8,594 nucleotides of DNA from Chloroflexota bacterium (GTDB lineage: Bacteria > Chloroflexota > Anaerolineae > UBA4142). Where the stretch lies: the NCBI GenBank assembly GCA_016199405.1, contig JACQGS010000042.1:1-8594 (forward strand). The letters run 5' to 3'. The position numbers and the translations under genes were made by a program. A model generated the notes under the pieces. It did not search any database, had not been told where the DNA came from, and worked only from the letters and a program-made list of their open reading frames with translations. Below, in pieces: positions 1-7,019 of the stretch (positions are counted from its first letter, which is position 1; the number at the start of each line of letters is the position of its first letter).

Positions 1-591
1 ATCTATACCAACCCGCGCGGCTCGACCGGCTACGGCGGCGAGTTTATGCGCGCGGTCTGCAAGGATTGGGGCGGCGGCGATTATCGCGATTTGATGGCGG
101 CGACGGATATCGCGCTGAAAAAATTCGCGTGGATCAACAAAAATCGGTTGGGCGTTTTGGGCGGATCGTACGGCGGCTATATGGCGAGCTGGATCGTGAC
201 GCACACGACGCGCTTTAAAGCCGCGATCAGCGAGCGAGCGCTCAACAATTGGGCTTCGTTCACCGGCACGAGCGACATCGGCGCGTTCTTTGGACCCGAT
301 TCGGAAATCGGCGCCGAGCCGTGGGAAAATCCGCAAGAATACTTGAATCACTCGCCGCAAACGTTCGTCAAGAATTGCAAAACGCCGACGCTGATTTTGC
401 ACAGCGAAAATGATTTCCGCTGTCCCATCGAGCAAGGCGAACAGTTTTATCTCGCGCTGCGAAAATTGCGCGCGCGCACGCAGTTCGTCCGCTTTCCCAA
501 CGAGTCGCACAATTTGTCGCGCAACGGCAAGCCGAAGCATCGCCAAGAAAGATTGGAGCGAATGGTCGAGTGGTTCAAGCGGTACGTGTGA
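1..591 (+). CDS. S9 family serine peptidase, C-terminal part (gene cut by window start)
   Basis: The frame is open from base 1 and ends at TGA 589-591, leaving 196 residues of an alpha/beta-hydrolase catalytic domain of the prolyl oligopeptidase (S9) family. Numbering from base 1, the RGSTGYG motif is near residues 6-12, the nucleophile elbow GGSYGG has Ser56, the acid is Asp138 in HSENDFRCP, and His170 lies in NESHNLSR. All three catalytic residues are present, and the tail after the His (SRNGKPKHR) is typical of the S9C acylaminoacyl-peptidase/YuxL-like group. Such enzymes release short peptides or acylated residues. The N-terminal beta-propeller lies upstream of the window. The first ATG, at 46, is not the real start because homologous sequence (IYTNPRGSTGYG) precedes it. 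It is a paralogue of the peptidase at 1914-3743, and a 7-base repeat cassette follows the stop. Family assignment is firm; substrate is unknown. Confidence 0.93.
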   Translation: MYTNPRGSTGYGGEFMRAVCKDWGGGDYRDLMAATDIALKKFAWINKNRLGVLGGSYGGYMASWIVTHTTRFKAAISERALNNWASFTGTSDIGAFFGPDSEIGAEPWENPQEYLNHSPQTFVKNCKTPTLILHSENDFRCPIEQGEQFYLALRKLRARTQFVRFPNESHNLSRNGKPKHRQERLERMVEWFKRYV

Positions 592-600
592 AGGCGTCAC

Positions 601-667
601 AGGTCTCAGGTTTCAGGTCTCAAAGATCGCCTGCGACCTGTAACCTGTGACTTGTGACTTGAAACCT
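601..667. repeat. Heptamer repeat cassette A with inverted arms
   Basis: Three direct heptamers, AGGTCTC (601-607), AGGTTTC (608-614) and AGGTCTC (615-621), are followed by an 11-base spacer and five inverted-sense heptamers: GCGACCT (633-639), GTAACCT (640-646), GTGACTT (647-653), GTGACTT (654-660) and GAAACCT (661-667). The best exact inverted match is TCAGGTTTCA (606-615) against TGAAACCTGA (660-669). It fills the gap between the S9 peptidase stop and the lhgO ATG, ending four bases before that ATG. No T-run follows, so it is not a canonical terminator. The function is not known to me. Confidence 0.85.
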
Positions 668-671
668 GATC

Positions 672-1865
672 ATGAAACGCGTCCTTATCATCGGCGGCGG
701 CATCGTGGGACTCGCGACGGCGTACAAATTGGGCAAGCGGTTTCCGCATTTGCAAATCACGCTGCTCGAAAAAGAACCACGCGTCGGCGCGCATCAGAGC
801 GGCAACAATTCCGGCGTGATGCATTCCGGACTGTACTACAAACCCGACTCGTCCAAAGCCAAACTCGCCGTGAGCGGCTTGCGCGAGATGACCGCGTTCT
901 GCCGCGAAAATAATATCCCGCACGATGTCTGCGGCAAGCTCGTCGTGGCGACCGACGCCAGCGAATTGCCTCGTCTGAAAATGCTGATGGAGCGCGGCGC
1001 GCAAAACGGTTTGGAGAATTTGCGTTGGCTGAATTCGGACGAGATTGCCGAATTCGAGCCGCATGCGCGTGGCGTCGCGGCATTGCGCGTTCCGCAGACC
1101 GGCATCGCCGATTATCCGCGCGTGTGCGAGGTGTTGGCGCAGAAGATCGCTGAGCAAGGCGGGCGCGTGGTGACCAGTGGAGAGGTAAAGCAGTTATCAG
1201 TTATCAGTAATCAGTGGATTGCGCAGACGACCGCCGGTGATTTTGCCGGCGATTTCTTATTGACGTGCGCGGGCTTGCACGCGGATCGCGTCGCGGAACT
1301 CGCCGGCGAAGCGCGCGGGATACGCATCGTGCCGTTTCGCGGCGAATATTATCGCTTGAAAAAATCGCGCGCGCATATGGTGCGGAATCTGATTTATCCG
1401 GTGCCCGATCCGCGCTTTCCGTTTCTCGGCGTGCATTTCACGCGGCGGGCATGCGGCGGCGTCGAGTGCGGACCGAACGCGGTGCTGGCATTCGCGCGCG
1501 AGGGTTATCGCAAAACAGATTTCAACGCGCGCGATTTGATGGATGCGGCGTCCTATTCTGGATTTTGGCATTTGATCGCGCGGCACTGGCGAATGGCGGC
1601 GAGCGAATTGCAAAGATCGTTGAGCAAAAATTTGTTTGCCGCGTCTCTACAAAAGTTAGTGCCGGAAATTCAAGCCGCTGATTTGGAAGCCGGCGGCGCG
1701 GGTGTGCGCGCGCAGGCAATTGATGCGCAGGGAAATCTCGTCGAGGATTTTTTGTTCATCGAGCACGCGAACGCGTTGCATGTGCTGAACGCGCCCAGTC
1801 CGGCGGCGACCGCGTCGCTCGCGATTGGCGATGTGATTGCGGATAAAATATCGAATCGATTTTGA
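672..1865 (+). CDS. lhgO: L-2-hydroxyglutarate oxidase (FAD-dependent)
   Basis: The 397-residue product matches the usual length of LhgO/L-2-hydroxyglutarate dehydrogenase in the DAO (FAD-dependent oxidoreductase) family. The enzyme oxidises L-2-hydroxyglutarate to 2-oxoglutarate and passes electrons to a quinone or oxygen. The N-terminus carries the FAD-binding Rossmann motif GGGIVG (residues 8-13) with acidic Glu33 ending strand 2. Family signatures follow: HQSGNNSGVMHSGLYYKP (about 41-58), TGIADYPRVCE (143-153), CAGLHADRVAELAG (199-212), FPFLGVHFT (249-257) and GVECGPNAVLAFAREGY (263-279). ATG 672 is chosen because it places the Rossmann strand directly at the N-terminus. No Shine-Dalgarno sequence is visible, since repeat cassette A runs almost to the ATG. 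Oddities are an in-frame heptamer repeat (residues about 174-181) and a tandem AGDF-AGDF (188-195). It lies between two S9 peptidase genes with no obvious pathway partner. Related oxidoreductases of the DAO family are a less likely alternative. Confidence 0.9.
   Translation: MKRVLIIGGGIVGLATAYKLGKRFPHLQITLLEKEPRVGAHQSGNNSGVMHSGLYYKPDSSKAKLAVSGLREMTAFCRENNIPHDVCGKLVVATDASELPRLKMLMERGAQNGLENLRWLNSDEIAEFEPHARGVAALRVPQTGIADYPRVCEVLAQKIAEQGGRVVTSGEVKQLSVISNQWIAQTTAGDFAGDFLLTCAGLHADRVAELAGEARGIRIVPFRGEYYRLKKSRAHMVRNLIYPVPDPRFPFLGVHFTRRACGGVECGPNAVLAFAREGYRKTDFNARDLMDAASYSGFWHLIARHWRMAASELQRSLSKNLFAASLQKLVPEIQAADLEAGGAGVRAQAIDAQGNLVEDFLFIEHANALHVLNAPSPAATASLAIGDVIADKISNRF
1192..1212 (+). repeat. In-frame heptamer tract inside lhgO
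   Basis: Three perfectly spaced heptamers, AGTTATC (1192-1198), AGTTATC (1199-1205) and AGTAATC (1206-1212), are followed by a partial fourth unit AGT. At 21 bases the tract equals seven codons, so the frame is kept; codons 1191-1214 read QLSVISNQ. It uses AT-rich codons unlike the GC-rich surroundings and has the same kind of periodicity as the intergenic cassettes, but no inverted arm is visible. Confidence 0.8.
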
Positions 1866-1903
1866 TTTCAAAATTACGGAAATCACGCGGATAATTTATT
1901 TTT

Positions 1904-1908
1904 GGAGG
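1904..1908 (+). promoter_or_regulatory. Shine-Dalgarno site deciding the start at 1914
   Basis: A GGAGG lies five bases before the second of two adjacent ATGs (1911 and 1914). ATG 1911 would be only two bases away. An in-frame TTG at 1902 begins upstream of and overlaps the site, so it cannot be served by it. This supports 1914 as the start. Confidence 0.75.
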
Positions 1909-1913
1909 CAATG

Positions 1914-3743
1914 ATGTCCGACAAAACTCTCCCCACGTTTGAACAATTTTCGGCGGTGCGGCGTTACGGCGGCAATTCCGGTTTTTCGATGGCGTGGTCG
2001 CCGGATTCCGAATGGCTCGCGTATGTGTGCAATATCACCGGGCATTGGAATGTTTGGAAACAACCGGCGGACGGCGGCTATCCGGTGCAATTGACTTTCT
2101 TTACAAAAAACTCGGCGCGCAATGTCGCGTGGTCGCGCGATGGCAAAACAATTTTGTTCAATGCCGATATTGACGGCAACGAATTGCATCAACTCTATAC
2201 GATCCCCGCCCGCGGCGGCACGCCCACGCAAATCACCGACGCGCCGAACGCGCAGCATAGCATCAGCCCGAGCGCGTTCGCGCCGAACAATCGCTTTATT
2301 GCGTATGCCGCGAACGATCTCGATCCGCGCAATCTCAACGTGCTCATGCGCGATCTGAAAACCGGCGCGGTCACGCGCCTCATCGCGGACGAAGGCAATT
2401 TTGTGCCGGCGAGTTGGTCGCCGGATGGGCATTCACTTTTGTGCGCGCAGATTCATCTCAACACCGATATTGATCTGATCCTCGTTGATGTCAAGACGAA
2501 GAAGAACTTAACTCAGCACGAAGGTGAAATTATTTACGCGCCCGGTCCATGGTCGCGCGAAAAAGGCAAACGCGGCTTTTATTTCGTTTCGGATGAGGGG
2601 CACGAGCATCACGCGCTCGGCTATTATGATTTGAAGAAAAACAAACGCGCGTGGGTCGAGAAACCGGTATGGGATGTGGAACAAATCGCGGCGTCACGCG
2701 ACGGACGATATCTCGCGACGGTCGTGAACGCCGATGGGTTTAGCCAATTGAATGTGCGAAATTTGAAAACCGGCAAGCGCGTGGCATTGCCGAAAATGCC
2801 GCGCGGCGTCATCGCGTTTCTCTCTTTTTCGCCGGACAGCCAACGCCTCGCGCTCTTGATGAGCGGATCGACGTTTTGCGTGCAGCCCTTCGTTCTGCAA
2901 CTCAAGCCGGCAAAATTAATTCAATTGACCGAGTCCATGCTCGGCGGGATTGATCCGCAAACCATGGTCGAGCCGAAATTGATTCGCTATCCCACCCACG
3001 ATGGCAGAAAAATTCCGGCGTGGCTGTATAAACCGAAAGGATTGCAGGGCAAAGCGCCGGTCGTGTTATCCGTGCACGGCGGACCCGAAGCGCAAGAGCG
3101 ACCACTATACGCGTATTCCGGATTGTATCAGTACTGGCTCTCGCGCGGCATCGGCGTGCTCGCGCCAAATATTCGCGGCTCGACCGGCTATGGCAAAACG
3201 TATCAAGGGCTGATTCATCGCGATTGGGGCGGCGCGGAATTGAAAGATCAAGAAGCCGCAGTGAAATATTTACGCGCGCTGGATTGGGTGGATGGATCGC
3301 GCATCGGATTTTTTGGCGGATCGTTCGGCGGCTTTTCGTGTTTGAGTTGCGTAACACGTTTGCCGGATTTGTGGGCGGCGGCGGTCGGCTGGTTCGGTCC
3401 GTCGAATTTGATCACGTTCGTCAAAAGCGTACCGCCGTTCTGGCGACGGTTTATGAAGCAATGGGTCGGCGATCCGGACGAAGATCGCGATTTGTTGATC
3501 GAGCGCAGTCCGATCACGTATGTCGAAAACGTCAAAACGCCGCTCTATATTATTCAAGGCGCGAAAGATTTTCGCGTCGTGAAAGCCGAGAGCGATCAGT
3601 TTGTGGAAAAACTGCGCGCGCGCAATGTGCCGGTGAAATATGATGTGTACGAGGACGAAGGGCACGGGTTCACGAAACGCGAAAATGAAGTCAAGGCGTT
3701 AAAGGACAGCGCGGAATTTTTGGAACAGCGGTTGATGGGATAG
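1914..3743 (+). CDS. S9 family peptidase (beta-propeller plus alpha/beta-hydrolase)
   Basis: The product is 609 residues, a normal length for S9C peptidases (acylaminoacyl-peptidase/dipeptidyl-peptidase-like), with no signal peptide evident, so probably cytoplasmic. The first 350 or so residues carry recurring TolB/PD40-type propeller strands: AWSPDSEWLAY (about 27), AWSRDGKTILF (72), SWSPDGHSLL (167), AASRDGRYLAT (259) and LSFSPDSQRLALL (304). The catalytic domain follows, with oxyanion-hole HGGP (388-391), RGSTGYG (421-427), nucleophile Ser470 in GGSFGG, Asp552 in GAKDFR and His584 in EGHGF. The propeller normally restricts substrates to short peptides. The start is set by GGAGG at 1904-1908. 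The stop TAG (3741-3743) is 15 bases before the SDR start, implying co-transcription. It is a paralogue of the partial gene at 1-591, sharing RGSTGYG, DWGG and GGS(Y/F)GG. The exact specificity cannot be read from sequence. Confidence 0.93.
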   Translation: MSDKTLPTFEQFSAVRRYGGNSGFSMAWSPDSEWLAYVCNITGHWNVWKQPADGGYPVQLTFFTKNSARNVAWSRDGKTILFNADIDGNELHQLYTIPARGGTPTQITDAPNAQHSISPSAFAPNNRFIAYAANDLDPRNLNVLMRDLKTGAVTRLIADEGNFVPASWSPDGHSLLCAQIHLNTDIDLILVDVKTKKNLTQHEGEIIYAPGPWSREKGKRGFYFVSDEGHEHHALGYYDLKKNKRAWVEKPVWDVEQIAASRDGRYLATVVNADGFSQLNVRNLKTGKRVALPKMPRGVIAFLSFSPDSQRLALLMSGSTFCVQPFVLQLKPAKLIQLTESMLGGIDPQTMVEPKLIRYPTHDGRKIPAWLYKPKGLQGKAPVVLSVHGGPEAQERPLYAYSGLYQYWLSRGIGVLAPNIRGSTGYGKTYQGLIHRDWGGAELKDQEAAVKYLRALDWVDGSRIGFFGGSFGGFSCLSCVTRLPDLWAAAVGWFGPSNLITFVKSVPPFWRRFMKQWVGDPDEDRDLLIERSPITYVENVKTPLYIIQGAKDFRVVKAESDQFVEKLRARNVPVKYDVYEDEGHGFTKRENEVKALKDSAEFLEQRLMG

Positions 3744-3745
3744 AT

Positions 3746-3750
3746 GGAGG
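3746..3750 (+). promoter_or_regulatory. Shine-Dalgarno site deciding the start at 3759
   Basis: A GGAGG is followed after eight bases by ATG 3759. The earlier in-frame ATG at 3744 directly abuts the preceding stop codon and overlaps this site, so 3759 is preferred. It also puts the N-terminus at MRLENKVALITG, typical of SDRs. Confidence 0.75.
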
Positions 3751-3758
3751 AAAAATTT

Positions 3759-4532
3759 ATGCGACTCGAAAATAAAGTGGCGCTCATCACCGGCGCGGGG
3801 AGCGGCATTGGCCGCGAGACCGCGCTATTGTTTTGCGCGGAAGGGGCGAAAGTCGTCGTTGCGGATGTGGTTAACAAAGCCGGCGAGGAAACCGTCGCGA
3901 TGATCAAAGCGAACGGCGGGAACGCCGCGTACGTTCACGCGGACGTATCGAAAGCCGCGGATGCGGAGAAAATGATCGCGTTTGCAGAAAAGACGTACGG
4001 CAAACTCAACGTCCTCTTCAACAACGCCGGCATCATGCACAGCAATGACGACAACGCGATGACGACCGACGAATCGGTCTGGGATTTGACGATGAACATC
4101 AATCTCAAGGGCGTCTTTCTCGGCTGCAAGTACGGCATCCCCGCACTGAAACGCGCCGGCGGCGGCTCGATCATCAACACCGCATCGTTCGTCGCGATTC
4201 TCGGCGCGGCGACGCCGCAAATCGCGTATACCGCGAGCAAGGGCGGCGTCCTCGCGATGTCGCGCGAGTTGGCGATTGTGCACGCGCGCGAAAATATCCG
4301 CGTGAACGCATTGTGCCCGGGTCCGCTGCACACGAAACTGCTGATGGATTTTCTCAACACCGACGCGAAAAAGCAGCGTCGCCTCGTTCACATTCCGATG
4401 GGACGATTCGGCGAGGCGAAGGAAATGGCGCAAGCCGCGCTCTTTCTCGCATCGGACGAATCGTCGTTCACGACCGGCGCGACGTTTATGGTGGACGGTG
4501 GCATCACGGCGGCGTATGTGACGCCAGAGTAA
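3759..4532 (+). CDS. Short-chain dehydrogenase/reductase (SDR), classical type
   Basis: This 257-residue protein has the complete classical SDR signature: cofactor loop TGAGSGIG (residues 11-18), NNAG (88-91), the INLKG segment with Asn115, Ser143 in NTASF, and YTASK with Tyr157 and Lys161. Asp36 at the end of strand 2 favours NAD(H) over NADP(H). The stretch NTASFVAILGAATPQIAYTASKGG and the tail VDGGITAAYVTPE closely resemble, from memory, an SDR subgroup that in actinobacteria lies beside aldehyde dehydrogenase and glnA-like genes (Rv2857c type). The substrate is likely an alcohol/ketone pair and is not determinable here. FabG-like or glucose-1-dehydrogenase labels are generic alternatives. 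It follows the S9 peptidase by 15 bases with its own strong ribosome site. Its stop codon TAA overlaps the first unit of repeat cassette C. Confidence 0.92.
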   Translation: MRLENKVALITGAGSGIGRETALLFCAEGAKVVVADVVNKAGEETVAMIKANGGNAAYVHADVSKAADAEKMIAFAEKTYGKLNVLFNNAGIMHSNDDNAMTTDESVWDLTMNINLKGVFLGCKYGIPALKRAGGGSIINTASFVAILGAATPQIAYTASKGGVLAMSRELAIVHARENIRVNALCPGPLHTKLLMDFLNTDAKKQRRLVHIPMGRFGEAKEMAQAALFLASDESSFTTGATFMVDGGITAAYVTPE

Positions 4533-4591
4533 TTCGTAATTAGTAATTCGTAATTCTTTGAATGAGCCGCGAATTACTATTTACCAATTAC
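4529..4591. repeat. Heptamer repeat cassette C with inverted arms
   Basis: Four direct heptamers, GTAATTC (4529-4535), GTAATTA (4536-4542), GTAATTC (4543-4549) and GTAATTC (4550-4556), are followed by a 14-base spacer and three inverted units, GAATTAC (4571-4577), TATTTAC (4578-4584) and CAATTAC (4585-4591). Units 1-3 pair with the three inverted units at 19 of 21 positions, and the distinctive unit 2 ending in A is mirrored in its partner. The first unit supplies the SDR stop codon TAA (4530-4532). No T-run follows. Confidence 0.88.
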
Positions 4592-4619
4592 ATTTGAAAC
4601 AGAATCGAGAGAAATTCCA

Positions 4620-6077
4620 ATGGCTAATCATATTCAGTTTGAGGGCTTGCTGATTGATGGACGGCGCGCGCCGAGCGCGGATGGCAAGACGACCGATGTG
4701 CTCAATCCCGCGAACAACGAAGTGATCGCGCGCGTCGCGGCGGCGACGAAAGAAGATGCAGATCGCGCGGTGCGCGTCGCGCATGAGCGATTCACCAATG
4801 GCGAGTGGCGCAAAATGAATTCGCGCGAACGTGGGCAATTGCTCCAGCGAGTTGCGAATCTCGTGCGCGAAAAGATGATGCACTTTCGCCAACTCGAATC
4901 GCGCAATGGCGGCAAGCCAATTTCCGCGACGAGCTGGGAACTCGAAAGCGTTGCGAATACGTTCGAGTATTACGCGGGCGCAGTAAATAAATTTCACGGC
5001 GAAACGATTCCGACACCCAAAGACGGAAATTTGCTCACCTTCCACGAGCCGCTCGGTGTGTGCGTGTTGATCACGCCGTGGAATTTTCCGCTGATGATCG
5101 CGGCGTGGAAGATCGCGCCGGCGCTCGCAATGGGCAATACAGTCGTCCTGAAACCCGCGAGCGTGACGCCGCTGACCGCGCTCGCGTTCGGCGATTTGTG
5201 TTTGGAGGCGGGCGTGCCGCCGGGCGTGTTCAACGTACTGCCTGGATCGGGCGCGCTGGCGGGTCCCACACTCGTGCAACATCCGCTCGTACGAAAAATT
5301 TCGATCACCGGCTCGACCGAAGTTGGCACGCAAGTGATGAAACTCGCGGCGGACGGCATCAAGCGCGTCTCGCTCGAACTCGGCGGTAAATCCGCGAACA
5401 TTATTTTTGCGGACGCGAATCTCGACAGTTGCATCGAGTCGTCGCTCTGGTCGGTGTTCGATAACGCGGGACAGGATTGCTGTTCGCGCAGCCGCTTTTT
5501 GATCGAGCGAAAAATTTACGATGAATTCGTCGAGCGATTTGTCGCGCGTGTGAAAACATTGCGCGTCGGCGATACGGCGGATGAGAAAACGGATATGGGT
5601 CCGTTGATTACGCGCGCGCATCGCGAAACGGTCGCGCAGTACATCGCGATTGGAGAAGCGGAGGGCGCGAAGCGTTTGGTCGGCGGCGAAATGCCAAAAG
5701 ATGGTGCGCTCGCAAAGGGAAATTATTTGATGCCCACCGTGTTCGCGGATGTGAATACGAAAATGCGAATCGCGCAGGAAGAAATTTTCGGTCCGGTCGT
5801 CGCGATGATTCCGTTCGATACCGAAGCCGACGCGGTGCGAATCGCGAATGACAGCGCGTACGGATTGAGCGGCTCGCTCTGGACGCGCGATATCGGGCGG
5901 GCGATGCGCGTGGCGCGCGGAATCGAAACGGGGTTGCTCTCGATCAATTCGAGTTCGAGCGTGCACATCGAAGCGCCGTTTGGCGGCGTCAAGGCAAGCG
6001 GCATTGGGCGCGAGCAAGGTATGATCGCGCTGGAACATTACAGCGAATACAAGACGGTGTTTATCGCGAATGATTGA
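4620..6077 (+). CDS. NAD(P)+-dependent aldehyde dehydrogenase family protein
   Basis: At 485 residues this is a full-length member of the ALDH superfamily, oxidising an aldehyde to its acid. Visible motifs are PWNFP (153-157, with the oxyanion Asn155), LKPA with cofactor-binding Lys178, GSTEVG (231-236), LELGGKS with general base Glu253, GQDCC with catalytic Cys287 (GQxC), EEIFGP with Glu388, and PFGG (453-456). GQDCCSRSR and the C-terminal NSSSSVHIEAPFGG recall the AldC-like ALDHs next to actinobacterial glnA genes (GQDCC, NSHSSVR...TPFGG; from memory), more than betaine-aldehyde or succinate-semialdehyde enzymes. An amino- or gamma-glutamylamino-aldehyde substrate is therefore plausible but unproven. 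ATG 4620 gives the usual N-terminus; a weak GAGAG (4607-4611) lies eight bases upstream. It sits between the SDR and an amidotransferase, separated from each by a repeat cassette. The superfamily is certain; the substrate is not. Confidence 0.94.
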   Translation: MANHIQFEGLLIDGRRAPSADGKTTDVLNPANNEVIARVAAATKEDADRAVRVAHERFTNGEWRKMNSRERGQLLQRVANLVREKMMHFRQLESRNGGKPISATSWELESVANTFEYYAGAVNKFHGETIPTPKDGNLLTFHEPLGVCVLITPWNFPLMIAAWKIAPALAMGNTVVLKPASVTPLTALAFGDLCLEAGVPPGVFNVLPGSGALAGPTLVQHPLVRKISITGSTEVGTQVMKLAADGIKRVSLELGGKSANIIFADANLDSCIESSLWSVFDNAGQDCCSRSRFLIERKIYDEFVERFVARVKTLRVGDTADEKTDMGPLITRAHRETVAQYIAIGEAEGAKRLVGGEMPKDGALAKGNYLMPTVFADVNTKMRIAQEEIFGPVVAMIPFDTEADAVRIANDSAYGLSGSLWTRDIGRAMRVARGIETGLLSINSSSSVHIEAPFGGVKASGIGREQGMIALEHYSEYKTVFIAND

Positions 6078-6078
6078 A

Positions 6079-6127
6079 CGTGGTGCGTGTTGCGTAGTGC
6101 GTAAAAAACGGAATACGCAATACGATT
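6079..6127. repeat. Heptamer repeat cassette D with inverted arms
   Basis: Direct heptamers CGTGGTG (6079-6085), CGTGTTG (6086-6092) and CGTAGTG (6093-6099), plus a decayed unit CGTAAAA (6100-6106), are followed by inverted-sense TACGCAA (6114-6120) and TACGATT (6121-6127). The segment 6086-6096 can pair with 6114-6124 at 10 of 11 positions. It starts one base after the ALDH stop and ends before the ribosome site of the next gene. Confidence 0.78.
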
Positions 6128-6132
6128 ATCTT

Positions 6133-6140
6133 GAGGAGGG
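6133..6140 (+). promoter_or_regulatory. Strong Shine-Dalgarno site for the amidotransferase gene
   Basis: GAGGAGGG is nine bases before ATG 6150 and is the strongest ribosome-binding sequence in the window. It fixes the start at 6150 rather than at the later in-frame Met codon (residue 7). Confidence 0.75.
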
Positions 6141-6149
6141 CAAATTACA

Positions 6150-7016
6150 ATGGCGGTCAAAGCCGAAATGGCAATTTGCGTCATCAACGGCTATCCAGCG
6201 GCAAATCGCAAGGTGTTGACAGAGTCGGGCGTGGCGCAAGCCGACGATTTGTACAAAGATTTTTTCAAACATTACACGCCGAATGCAAAGATTGATACGC
6301 TCTATATTGCCGATCTCGACAGCGCGTTGCCGAGCGGAACCAATCTCAATTCGTACGACGGCTACGCGTGGACGGGGTCGAACCTCACGATCTATCATCA
6401 CGACGATCCGCGCGTGACGCGCCAGATCGAATTTTGCCGCGCGGTGTACGACGCGGGCGTGCCGCAGATGGGCACGTGCTGGGGCGTGCAGATGGCGGCG
6501 ATGGCGGCGGGCGGCACGGTCGAAAAAAATCCCAAGGGGCGCGAGTGGAGCATCGCGCGCGATATTGAGCTGACCGAGGCGGGCAAGAAGCATCCGCTCT
6601 ACAAAGGCAAGCCCGAAAAATTCGATGGGTTCATCATGCACCTCGACATTGTGACAAAGATTCCGCAGGGCGGCACACTGCTGGCAACGAACGCGCACTC
6701 ACATGTGCAATCGCTCGAAGTGAAATGCGGCAAGGGCACATTCTGGGCGTTGCAGTACCATCCCGAATTCAATGTCTACGAAATGGCGCGGCTATTGATC
6801 GCGCGCAAAGAGCCGCTGACGAAAGAAGGATTTTTCAAAGCCGAGTCCGAGGTGGAAACGCTTGCGAACAAGATGATCGAACTGTCGAAGAATCCGCAAT
6901 CCCAGGAACTGCGCCGATTGCTCAAGATTAGCGACGATGTGTTGACGCGCGAAATCCGCCAGCAGGAATTTCGGAACTGGGTGGACTTTTTAGTTCTACC
7001 GTCAATGCATAAATAA
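6150..7016 (+). CDS. Class I glutamine amidotransferase-like protein
   Basis: The 288-residue product has the triad of class I (GuaA-type) glutamine amidotransferases: nucleophile Cys110 in MGTCWGVQMAA, and His204 and Glu206 in LQYHPEF. The core covers roughly residues 7-215 and begins with an IN-GY segment rather than the usual Rossmann-like glycine motif. About 70 further residues, Lys/Glu-rich and probably helical (LTKEGFFKAESEVETLANKMIE), form a C-terminal extension not needed for catalysis. Such domains hydrolyse a gamma-glutamyl amide, either glutamine (ammonia donor) or a gamma-glutamylated amine. No synthetase domain is attached. I infer a stand-alone hydrolase acting with the neighbouring ALDH and SDR, analogous to gamma-glutamyl-amine hydrolases, though it does not look like a typical PuuD (C26) protein. 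It starts after cassette D and is followed by cassette E. Confidence 0.88.
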   Translation: MAVKAEMAICVINGYPAANRKVLTESGVAQADDLYKDFFKHYTPNAKIDTLYIADLDSALPSGTNLNSYDGYAWTGSNLTIYHHDDPRVTRQIEFCRAVYDAGVPQMGTCWGVQMAAMAAGGTVEKNPKGREWSIARDIELTEAGKKHPLYKGKPEKFDGFIMHLDIVTKIPQGGTLLATNAHSHVQSLEVKCGKGTFWALQYHPEFNVYEMARLLIARKEPLTKEGFFKAESEVETLANKMIELSKNPQSQELRRLLKISDDVLTREIRQQEFRNWVDFLVLPSMHK

Positions 7017-7019
7017 ACA

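Noticed and set aside
601..667. Rho-independent terminator after the first S9 peptidase
   Set aside because: Inverted repeats are present, but the possible stem is interrupted and no T-run follows; the next start codon is four bases downstream.
606..1157. Antisense open frame over cassette A and the start of lhgO
   Set aside because: No family motif, no ribosome site, and a composition typical of a shadow frame; part of it merely translates the heptamer repeat.
1866..1903. Another heptamer cassette or a promoter between lhgO and the second peptidase
   Set aside because: The gap is AT-rich, but I find no tandem words with regular spacing and no convincing pair of -35/-10 boxes.
4529..4591. 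A small CRISPR-like array
   Set aside because: Units are only seven bases with no unique spacers between them, arms are inverted, and there are no cas genes nearby.
4581..6038. A long antisense open frame of 485 codons opposite the aldehyde dehydrogenase
   Set aside because: It is Arg/His/Ala-rich with no recognisable motif, and mirrors a strongly supported ALDH gene; GC-rich codon use with few stop-complement triplets explains the open frame.
6150..7016. Annotating the amidotransferase as PuuD (gamma-glutamyl-GABA hydrolase)
   Set aside because: The Cys110/His204/Glu206 triad fits class I amidotransferases generally, but the surrounding sequence looks GuaA-like and lacks features I associate with PuuD, so only a generic name is given.
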